Positions 55,456-64,000 of a stretch of 64,000 bases of DNA are shown one piece after another. Location of the stretch: contig MU271149.1 in NCBI GenBank assembly GCA_021432605.1, positions 2,170,001-2,234,000 of the forward strand, written 5' to 3'. Within the stretch, counting starts at the first letter, position 1, and each line of letters begins with the position of its first letter. Origin of the DNA: Coniochaeta sp. PMI_546. Its lineage: Eukaryota > Ascomycota > Sordariomycetes > Coniochaetales > Coniochaetaceae. A program made the position numbers and the translations under genes. The notes below the pieces were generated by a model. The model worked only from the letters and a program-made list of their open reading frames with translations, made no database searches and was not told the DNA's origin.

Positions 55456-58400
55456 ATTGGTGGTCTTAGTCTCTCGGTTCGCGCTGGCGGTATTGATATC
55501 AAACTGAAGGCACTCGTGTCTCTGGAGGCACAACCTGGGTGGACGGAAAGAAGTAGGTGAGAGAAACAAGAGAACAGCAGAGCTTTGGAGGCGAACCCAA
55601 CCCGGCGGGCACCGTCGTTTTGAACGAACGAGCTTTGGGATCAGACGCAGGGTTACCCAAAGAGCATCCCTTAATGCAACACTATCAATCTCGCACACTC
55701 GTCCACCTGTCCGGGGAACCGAGGAGCACCGCCAGTCGGGTGGACAAATGAGACGATAGGGGCATCACTTGATTCCCCATCAGTCTGCCTCCACGTACTC
55801 TAATCGGCCCTGCCTGATGGGACAGGTGTGGGGAGGAATGAGGAGAAGATCTCGGTATTGTCCCAGCATCAACTTAGACGGCGCCCCAGTATTTCTCCAG
55901 TGTCTCCACGTACGACACCTCAACCGGTAGCAGCTACCCCGGCCCAAGAGTCTAAGCTCAGCCCATCTATGGTCACATCGGACCGGGGTGAGGGGTAAAT
56001 TGATGAGGGTTCGCATTGCACACAACTTGATTCTTGGTGATGTCGAGTCTCGACCACCTTCATTATCCCGAATTGCTGGATAAGATGAGCGAGCTGTCCT
56101 TGTAAGTTCAAGTACCGCTGATGACCTTCCATGCCAAACGGAACAAAGGTCATTGAAAGATACCGGCCTATCTTCCACGCAACAATACCGTCGCGAAGAA
56201 CTCACCTGCATGTGCTAATCCTGGTATTGACCTTTTGCATCAAGGCCATCAGGGATATGGGAGTCAGTGTGGAGTTCAAGAGGACGGCAATGTTGGTTTG
56301 GCGGCTTCGCGGCACTAACCTTGACGCCAAACAGTGGATCTAGCGACAAGGGTGACGTGCAGATCGGCACGGTTGTAGCTCCGGTAAGCCCAAGGTTCTT
56401 TGGCAATTTAGCCTGAATACCGATATTCTCCTCCCGCAGCGCTGCGATTGGCCGGTGGAATCGAAGCTCTGGGTGAAAACGTGGGACATTTAACGGCTTG
56501 GATTGCAAAAGTTCAGATGTCTTCAGTAATAAGAACCGACTGACCGCTCAGGTATCGGCCCTACTGTCGGTTAACTGGCGGATATCGCACGTTAGAGCGT
56601 CTTTCTCGTCTTGAGCCCTCCAGACATGGCGTACAATGAGTTCAGGCCTTCCTGAATCGAGTCATCGGTGACACGGAGAGCTCACCAAACTGAAGCCTCT
56701 GACTTGTGCGGCTGTCCGCGTGGGGCTTGGCCGAGAAAGCTTGCCTTGACAACGGCAAAATATCCCGGGTCAATTGCCGGCAATGACCCGACCGAGTCCT
56801 TCGGTAATGACGCCGAGTCTATCAGTCATTTCACTTCAATGCTTAACGAGACCGCTAAGGCACGGAGACATGTGGTTTGGAGGATGTCCCGGAACTATTG
56901 TCATTGTGAGGTAACAAGTGCCGGATTAAAGAGGCGCTTGGTGGCTTGATGGAGTGAGTGGCCGGCTTTTCTGTCATCGTCGTGATACTACCAAGAACCT
57001 ATGAGCAAGCAGAAGCCTAGAACATGGCACCCCTTTTGGTGCCAGGAAGTTTAGTTATTCTAAGTCTTTCAAGACCGTGTGCTGCGAACCAAAGTATGCC
57101 GTCATGACAAGATGTCCACTCAAGATGACGGGGCTCGGTTCGTGGTTGCAAGAGAAGAGCCTGCCATGTCCGATAATCTGGCACCTTGATAAACGACGCG
57201 GCGCCTCCAGTTCCAATACGGCATCGCGGTGTTGAGCATCACAATCTACAGATGGGGGGGTGAATCGTGTAAAGGGAGGCTCTGTCCATAGTCCGCAAAT
57301 GAGTTACCAGTGACCCGGCAGTGGCCAGGCCACAAGACTAACTAGATCAATGGTGTTAAGACGCTCCTGCTCTGGGCAGTCAAGCCGACTAGGTTGCTGT
57401 GTGCACTTGTTCCAAGAATATGGCCTTCGATTCGTGGGCTAAGTTGACCTCCGATGAGCTACAGTGACGCTGCTACTCCCCGGCCCTTCTACATCTGCTT
57501 GTGGTTCCTCTCCTGTCGATATTGATAAGACCTTGACCCTTGAAGTCAGCCGTCGGACAGATGTCCGGATGTGACCAAAGATAGGATGAAAGGAGTGTCT
57601 TACCATACAATACTAGACCTTCAACACTGCCGCGGTTCGAAAGAGCTGGGAAGTTAGTGTATGCTCGATTTCTGTACCGACGTCAAGTTCTCTACGACTT
57701 AACACCGATATGGGGCTTATGTAGTATGTGTGAATCATTCTCCCTAGTGTCCAGATGGTCCACCTTACAGCAAGGGCTATGCTACACTTTGTCCCAATGG
57801 CTCATGGACGAACGCCATATATGGAGAAGCATAATGTTCGGTCGTGCTTCGGCGGCATTTGCTGACAACAATTGCTGCAAGAACGCCGTCACAGCCCGTG
57901 ATCGTGTACCCGCCTGGAACATGTTGAGGGAGGTTTTGCGAGCTCCTGAGTTTGTGGGCGAAAACATGGCCGGTTGCACAACTCGTTCGAAGTAGTGACC
58001 GACTGAGGGAACCCTTATCGGTGAGGATGGCGCACTAAGGCCGGAGGGTTGGTCGCCAACCACCGAGGTAGCCGCCAGCCGTTTGCTGCTTTGCACTGTT
58101 ATCTAGACGAAGTTTCGCTTTGTGCAACAGCTCAAATAGACAACGCGTCTAAACATGTTTCGAAACGACACCGACAAGGATCTGCCCAACTCAGTGTGGG
58201 TGATGGCCCATATCTAGCCTCGTGGACAAGAGGTCCACGTCAGGCTGAAGAGCGGTCGCGGAGAGGAATCAGAAGCAAGGAGCAGAAGCAGTCTGTGCCT
58301 CCCCCGGAATGGATGCTGTGCCAGCCTCATAACGGCACCAAGAGTCGTGCCACAGATCAGGATATTCTGAGATGGTTTGACGAGGAACGACGTAGATTGA

Positions 58401-58771
58401 CATCTAGCTCCGATACGTGTCACGTATTAATGCGAAACAGGAGTAAGAGTGACAACACCAGAGGACCGACTGCGCACTCGCATCAATATCGAAGAAGAGG
58501 ACACAGTAGCTACATCAACGCAGTCATTGACAGTCGTCGAAAGAGGGTAGACAAGCTTCCGCTGTCCACGGCCGTGAGACTCTGAGTTACGCGGCGAGAC
58601 AGGTGCAGTGTAGACTGAGGAAGGAAGGTATGGATCAGAGCTTGCAGCTGCCCACCCCGAAAGTGGAGTGACACAGCATGCCATTTACATTCTCCGACTG
58701 CATCCAAGCACTTGAGTGCCAAAGAGGATCAGCAACCTGTACAAAGTACGTACAGAGGCTGGAGAGGTTCG

Positions 58772-58814
58772 TGGGTACCTTACCTTGGTGCACAGGTACA
58801 CTAGCACAGGTACC
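58772..58814. repeat. GGTACC-type motif cluster
   Basis: GGGTACCTTACCTTGG, CACAGGTACACTAG and CACAGGTACCG follow each other within 45 nt. Confidence 0.6.
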
Positions 58815-60740
58815 GCAGATCTGAATCAGCAGGATCGCCCAATAATAGCGTGCGAAAAGGGCGGTGCACGTGCGCGCGACCATTTTTAGAAGCCAAGAAA
58901 GATAATGTGGAGTCGGTGGGAAGCGCCACCAGGGGAAGCGCATAAGGACGCCATGCCTGATTTGGTGACAATCCAAATCTAAATCGAACTTTTGACGCGC
59001 GCGCCTCGAGCAAGCGTCAACATCATGCCTCAACGTCAAGCGTCAACTTCAGCTCAGGAACTCCCCCCTTCTGGCAGTACCTTATGGAATGCCTCAAGAG
59101 AGTTTTCTTGCTGGGAGGAGCTGCCCCTGCACTCTTCCGGTCGGCTGATTGTCACGCCAACCAATACGCATCACTTGTTTTTGCTGGAATAACATGCTTC
59201 GATGTTTCACCTTCTCGGTTCTTCGTAATAACGCGGCTTGTCTGTCCACTGCTTGGTGTATTCCATACGAATGTCGCCTTGAGCATTCGAGAGACGCAGG
59301 TTGTCGTACCGCTCTCTGTCTTTTCAAGGTGACTACTTTTGATGTCTTATCGGATTGACATGCCACTTCCTGTCCTCGCGCAGTCTTTTTCCCCACGGCC
59401 TTAGGACCCCAAAGACTGAATGCTCATCAGTCCGCTCTTCTCCACGCTTGTCTAAGCTTGTTACCAACAGCGCGATCTGCGATTCTCCTCATCATTTCCT
59501 TTCCCTCCAATCTGATAGCGGTATGCCTCTTGACTCTGCGCTTATGTGCTCGTTTCGTTCGAGGGCAGATGTTTCGTCCCAAACTGCCGGGTCCGTGGAT
59601 GGCATCTGTTATTACACAAATCCCCCTTGCCTCCAGGACAGCTCGTTTTGCAGAGTGCGGGTGCCCGCGCTTGGAAGTACAACTACTCAATGTTTGCAAC
59701 CATTCTTGGACCCTGTCATGAGCCTTATTCAGGGTTTGGTAGTACAAATGCTACTTGTGTAGTTCCGTTCCCCTCTTGTGTTGCCGTCGCATACTATCTA
59801 TCAACTCTGGATTTCTGTGTTTAGTGTTTAGTTCGGTCTGGACGTCAATCTTGACTGGAATTACGAGTAACACCTTGAGTACACACACGGATAAGCAGAA
59901 GTGCAGTCTGCAAATTGTCCGTCAAGGACAATAACCGAGGCTCGCCTGAATTTTCGAGGGCGGCGGGGAGCGAGGCTTTGATGCTCTGTACAAGGCTGGC
60001 GCTTAACTTGGACACACCCCTGTCTTCCTGCGCCAACTAGTGTTGGTTTAAGCCGCTCGACGGCTGGCTATTTTTGCAAGGTTTGGACGCCTCCCGCTTG
60101 CCGCTCGCCGCTCGGGACTGGCAAGATCCATGGATACGCCATTGTAACGTTCGCTACCTATTCCAAGCATTTCGCAATTTCCGAGTCAATTGTGTCCCGT
60201 CAGTGTTGCTGCAGCTTGTGCCGCTGCTTCTCTTCGCAGAGTCTGGTCTCTGCCGGCCGGAACTGGTTCTCCCTCAGTGTCCTGCCTGGCTTCATCTTGG
60301 TTGGTGCTAGCTCAAGATCCTCGATGGCTAGCAGCATATGTTGTTGAGCGTCTAGATCTCTCCGAGAACCGATCATTATATGCTGCCACCCCTACCGATG
60401 TCGAACTCTCAGTTCTTCATGGCTTAGCCGCCCTTCCATAGACCAAGCTACATTTGACTCTATCTGTCTCCACTCCCCAAAGGGCCGCCTTCTAGCCGCC
60501 CAACCTCAGACAAACGCCATCCGAAACCGTCAGCCAATATCAGCGGCCAGATCTTACCAGATGCGCTTGTTCGGACACACGAGTCAGGTTTCATCGGAGA
60601 GTTCGTTGCTGATGTACCCTGGTTTCAGAAGCAAGCCACCCTGTTCCCATACCGACACCTCTTCAACCAAGTGTGGTCACTTATCCCAAAAGAGATCCGT
60701 TCTACTTTTGGCCATGATCTCTAGATCTCTCTCTCCCTTT

Positions 60741-60747
60741 TATAAGT
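60741..60747 (+). promoter_or_regulatory. Candidate TATA box of the Myb-like gene
   Basis: TATAAGT after a CT-rich run (CTCTCTCTCCCTTT), about 485 nt before the first ATG. A long C/T-rich tract follows it, as in fungal genes with long leaders. Confidence 0.35.
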
Positions 60748-61225
60748 AACCAGCCTCCTTCGACCATATATCGTGCCTTCTCTTTCAGTCTCCTTGTGCC
60801 CAATCCAGACCGTCTAACAGCGACCTACTGGACCTTTTCGTTTATTTCCTTTTCTCCTTTGTATCTCCTTCTTCCTTGTCATCCCACACCAGGTCCTCCA
60901 CCATTCGTTGCTGGTCAGCCATTCGTTTTCGTTTGACACGAAGCCCGTTTTTTCCACCGCCTCTAGGACCGACCCTACTAGCGTCTCCAAGCCGAGATCT
61001 TAGCCGTCCTCGACCGACACCACTACCACGACACTCGGTACCACATCAACGCATACCTTCGCTCTTGAAGTCTAAGCTTCAAAAATTGTTGTAATCGTAA
61101 TCAACCTTATAATACTGTCTGCTTCGACCAGTTTGAGCTAGTCATCGACTCTCGTTCGTATCAAACCGCGGCTTTGCGTCTGTTATCGCAAAATACAGCG
61201 ATCAACCACCATCTGCTCTCTTAGG

Positions 61226-62311
61226 ATGCCCAAACTCACTCGGGCACCAAGCCACCACCGCTACAGTAATCCCATCTCGGTCTCGGTCCCAGTTACTCTC
61301 CCTCCTGTCGGCAATACCATGGCCTACTTCAACCCGCGGCCGACTCTGCCGACATACTACGACGTGTCGGCCTCGGGCCAACAACAAGCAATGACTGTGT
61401 CGTCATACGATACATATGCCGTAACACCCCTCAGTATCCCACCCAATGGGCCGCCAGTTGGTGGCCCCGTGGGCGGATCGTCTCTGCCCGCACAACACCG
61501 CGCATCGTCCGGCGCATGGAACGCTCAGGACGACCAGACGCTCCTAGCTGCTCGATCAGCCGGCCAGAACTGGAGCCAGATCCAGGCCAACTACTTCCCC
61601 AACAAGACAGGCAACGCGTGCCGGAAACGGCACGAGCGTCTGATGGAGCGCAAGGGCGCCGACGACTGGGACACTCGTAAGCTCGAGCGCCTGAGCAAGG
61701 AGTACATGAGCATGCGCAAGGAGATCTGGACGCCTCTGGCCCAGCGTTGTGGCGAGAAGTGGAATGTTGTCGAGCAGAAGGTATGCCATCTCCAACTATC
61801 GTGGTCAAAGAGACCGTGCATGCTAACAACAGCTTGTCTATCACAGTGCATGTCAAACGGACTGAAGAACATCCAGTCCCACGCCAGAGCACACTCTCGC
61901 CGCGAGCGCCTCGAGTCCGGTCAGCCCATGACGGGGTACGACGACGACAGTGGCATCAGCGGCATCGGCTTGACGCCGGTGGACGATATCGAGCATGCCT
62001 ACAGCAGCCCCGAGACGTCGTCGTCCGGCGGCAACCACTCTGTCGGTAGCGGCAGCAGCACGGCGTCTCAGCACGCCTACTCGACGGCGATGCAGAGCCA
62101 GAATAGCTACCAGGGATACAACTATGGTGCGCCCTCGGTGCCACATCATGGATACAACAGCTCTGTTTCTAGTTCGGGCACCGCAGGATATGGTGCTGGG
62201 CAAGGGCACCACAGCCCTTATATGGGACACGGCAATAGGATGCCGAGTGTCGATATGGGCATTGACGCCATCATTAACCGGGGTCCTGGTGGCGGTGGAC
62301 ATGGGGTCTGA
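61226..62311 (+). CDS. Myb/SANT-like DNA-binding regulator
   Basis: Exons 61226-61780 and 61847-62311 encode 339 aa. A Myb-type domain begins at WNAQDDQTLLAARSAGQNW (about residues 97-115), continues with IQANYFPNKTGNACRKRHERL (third, DNA-contacting helix) and a second helical unit KLERLSKEYMSMRKEIWTPLAQRCGEKW. Its end, KNIQSHARAHSRRERLE, is rebuilt across the 66-nt intron. The rest is disordered and rich in Ser, Gly, Tyr and Gln. A nuclear transcription-factor role is expected; related Myb proteins of filamentous fungi affect development, but I cannot assign an orthologue. Start at 61226 is the first ATG; ACCATGG at 61319 would remove 31 residues and has the better context. Confidence 0.82.
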   Translation: MPKLTRAPSHHRYSNPISVSVPVTLPPVGNTMAYFNPRPTLPTYYDVSASGQQQAMTVSSYDTYAVTPLSIPPNGPPVGGPVGGSSLPAQHRASSGAWNAQDDQTLLAARSAGQNWSQIQANYFPNKTGNACRKRHERLMERKGADDWDTRKLERLSKEYMSMRKEIWTPLAQRCGEKWNVVEQKVCHLQLSWSKRPCMLTTACLSQCMSNGLKNIQSHARAHSRRERLESGQPMTGYDDDSGISGIGLTPVDDIEHAYSSPETSSSGGNHSVGSGSSTASQHAYSTAMQSQNSYQGYNYGAPSVPHHGYNSSVSSSGTAGYGAGQGHHSPYMGHGNRMPSVDMGIDAIINRGPGGGGHGV

Positions 62312-62994
62312 AGACTTCGAACCCTCAACCTTGTTCCGTCTCACTTTCCTTCTCTAGCGGGCGATCATCTGCCCCATACCGATCGTTTTTGGCGTTGGCA
62401 CCGGCTTGGGTGTTCATTATGTCCATCTTTTCTTCTTCTTCTTCGAAGGTAGCGCTGGTTCTGGAGTTTGGCGGCGTTGTGGCGTTGAAGGATCTGAACA
62501 GAGGTCCAAGTCGTCAAGGAAACTTGGGACAACCAGTACCAAGTCATGTGCATTTATAATGGCCGGCAGTTGGTTGCAGAGGGTGACCAAGGATCGGCAG
62601 GGACCACAACTATGTACCAACATCGACATCTACATGAAGGGGAGGCGCGGTTGCATTATAGACGATACCATGGAGAATGGCTCGGGGACATGCGGACTGA
62701 TAGGAGCAAAAATTAGCTTTACACGCTTGTACTTGAGCGGTCAAGAATGGAAAGACCAGACTTTCAAAGTTTCCAGATGCGTCTGCTGATAATCTAGTGC
62801 AAAAGAACCTAGTGTTGGTGAATCCAGAAAGTGGGATTGCTGTCCTGTGGACACCTTTACTCTACAGTGTTACACTCTGGCAGCTGTTCTGCAAGACACC
62901 CTCATACACAGAAGACGTGTCCCAACCTGAGGACGCCGGACTACAGCCCCCGATATATCCTACAACACGGTATAGTGGCCATGATATGTTGTAA
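62312..62994. other. Convergent intergenic region
   Basis: About 680 nt between the Myb-like and COX10 genes, holding both 3' ends. Frames here (for example 62406-62789) have no domain. A short CTT repeat lies near 62427-62443. Confidence 0.5.
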
Positions 62995-64000
62995 TCAAGC
63001 CTCATCATCCTCCCATTCGCCGTCTTCAAACTCGTCATCCTCCTGCGGCTCGCCAACGATGCTCCTCCACACCCGGCCCCACATGCCCTTCTTCTGCACA
63101 AGAGCAAGAACCATGATGACTGGTAGATGCCAGACGCTGGCCCAGAACAGACCTCTCGCAGACCCGGCCTGACCCTGCTGCCTCCAGAAGCGGAACGCCT
63201 CTCGGGTAAGCCAGTAATTCACCGGCAAGCTCGTGACGGCAAAACTCCACTCTGTCACGCCGGCCATGCACAGGCCGATGCATAGTGGGAAGAAGGCAAT
63301 GCTGTATCTCAGGGCGACCCGACCGTTGCGGGCTGGATTGACCCAAGACAGCATCTTGAGCCCGGCCGCCTTGTACTCTTCACGAACGCCCCAGGACAGA
63401 GCCATGAAGTGCGGGAACTGCCAAGCGAAAAGCAGGCCGGCGAGGAGCCAGCCGCCGGCAGAGCTAGGTGTCGTGTTGGTACTCGAGGCGGCTCCCCCCA
63501 GCTCGTCTGTGCCATCACCGCCCCAGAGAGCCGACCAGCCAGACGGGAACGAGAACAGCAGCTCGCGCCAGCCACCATCTCCAGTTGCCGACTCTCCGGC
63601 CGCGGCCGCCCAACCCATCAATGGCGGTATACCGCCAACCACCGCGCCGACCCACGTGTTGAGCCATGATACCCGTTTGAGCGGAGTGTAGACACCGGCA
63701 TAGAGTATGATATTTGCGGCGCCGAGTCCGGCAACGGTCGGATTCACGCCCGTCCACAGAGCGGCCACACCGGCTGCTGCGGCCGCGGCGGCGAAGAGGG
63801 CCGCTGCTCGGGTGGAGATGAGCTTCCGCACGAGCGGCCGGGCGCGTGTGCGTGACATCAAGGCATCGGTGGAGGGCTCGTAGAGCATGTTGAGCGCGTT
63901 CGCCGAGGCGGAGCAGAGGGTTGTTCCGGTTGTGAGGAAGAGGAGTGTGAGCGGCGAGAGGGAGGGGGCATCGATGTCGGCGAGCCCCGCGGCGGGGGAG
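62995..64000 (-). CDS. cox10: Protoheme IX farnesyltransferase COX10 (partial, N-terminus outside the window)
   Basis: Mitochondrial inner-membrane UbiA-type prenyltransferase that converts heme b to heme O for cytochrome c oxidase. The 334 C-terminal residues are present; the frame stays open to the right edge, so the targeting peptide and first helix are missing. The first Asp-rich motif is [20 protein letters not shown], where Asn and Asp bind Mg-diphosphate. [27 protein letters not shown] and [15 protein letters not shown] are the other core helices of the family. A Gly/Ser/Thr-rich loop near the middle is an insertion compared with bacterial CtaB. The C-terminus is acidic ([14 protein letters not shown]). 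It is convergent with the Myb-like gene. Confidence 0.93.
   Translation of the reverse strand, partial: SPAAGLADIDAPSLSPLTLLFLTTGTTLCSASANALNMLYEPSTDALMSRTRARPLVRKLISTRAAALFAAAAAAAGVAALWTGVNPTVAGLGAANIILYAGVYTPLKRVSWLNTWVGAVVGGIPPLMGWAAAAGESATGDGGWRELLFSFPSGWSALWGGDGTDELGGAASSTNTTPSSAGGWLLAGLLFAWQFPHFMALSWGVREEYKAAGLKMLSWVNPARNGRVALRYSIAFFPLCIGLCMAGVTEWSFAVTSLPVNYWLTREAFRFWRQQGQAGSARGLFWASVWHLPVIMVLALVQKKGMWGRVWRSIVGEPQEDDEFEDGEWEDDEA

Larger units (their letters stand above)
55456..61225. other. 5.8-kb gene-poor region upstream of a Myb-like regulator
   Basis: The longest gap in the window. Open frames (for example 58049-58585 + and 59355-59762 +) are of chance length and have no domains. 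The GGTACC-type cluster at 58772-58814 lies here. From about 60720 the + strand becomes strongly pyrimidine-rich after a TATAAGT box, consistent with a long 5' leader of the Myb-like gene. A non-coding transcript or decayed sequence could be present but is not visible by eye. Confidence 0.5.

Noticed and set aside
58049-58585. 178-codon + frame in the gene-poor region
   Set aside because: Basic, low-information sequence without domain or splice signals; not supportable as a gene.
1-64000. Virus-like elements, LTR pairs or intact DNA transposons
   Set aside because: I saw no reverse transcriptase, integrase, transposase or capsid motifs in any frame and no obvious terminal repeats; short or decayed pieces could still be missed by eye.

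Overview
This window is a gene-dense piece of a filamentous ascomycete genome (Pezizomycotina, most likely Sordariomycetes). The evidence is short introns of roughly 50-120 nt with GTRNGT donors, CTRAC branch points and YAG acceptors. The gene set is also typical: quinate catabolism, a PTH11-like receptor, a MARVEL protein, fungal GH18 and GH79 enzymes, Atg28 and many MFS carriers. I rebuilt exon structures by hand. Every multi-exon model below has a coding length divisible by three and restores recognisable family motifs across its junctions.

Layout. Positions 172-8650 hold a quinate/aromatic catabolic cluster: quinate/shikimate dehydrogenase (-), 3-dehydroshikimate dehydratase (+), type II dehydroquinase (-), a QutG/qa-x-type inositol-monophosphatase-like protein (+) and a maleylacetate reductase (-). 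Positions 8986-13437 hold the ribosome-biogenesis WD40 protein Jip5 (-), a secreted GH18 chitinase (+) and a MARVEL membrane protein (-). Positions 15822-21441 hold an orphan membrane protein, a zinc-type alcohol dehydrogenase/enoyl reductase, a possible GPI-like orphan and an Ala-rich secreted surface protein, all on the minus strand. Positions 24316-33845 hold a DHA1-type drug/polyamine MFS carrier (+), pyruvate kinase (-), an NAD(P)-binding protein (+) and Atg28 (-).

Positions 33846-37017 are more accessory: a tRNA-like element that does not fold into a clean tRNA, an AT-rich block and an orphan protein with an acidic tail. Then come an aldehyde dehydrogenase (-), a rhodopsin-domain receptor-like protein with a GC-AG intron (-), a secreted GH79 hydrolase (-), a dynamin-like GTPase (+), a transaldolase-family enzyme (+), an NCS1 permease (+) and an MFS sugar carrier (-). 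A gene-poor stretch of about 5.8 kb precedes a Myb-like regulator (+). COX10 (-) runs off the right edge.

How it fits together: the first cluster would convert quinate to dehydroquinate, dehydroshikimate and protocatechuate. The adjacent maleylacetate reductase suggests that the aromatic product can leave by the hydroxyquinol/maleylacetate branch. The quinate activator, repressor and permease are not visible here and may lie to the left. I found no CRISPR array, rRNA gene, virus-like element or clear intact transposon. The most novel features are the cluster composition, a recurrent intergenic GGTACC-centred motif, the tRNA-like element and several unusual introns.
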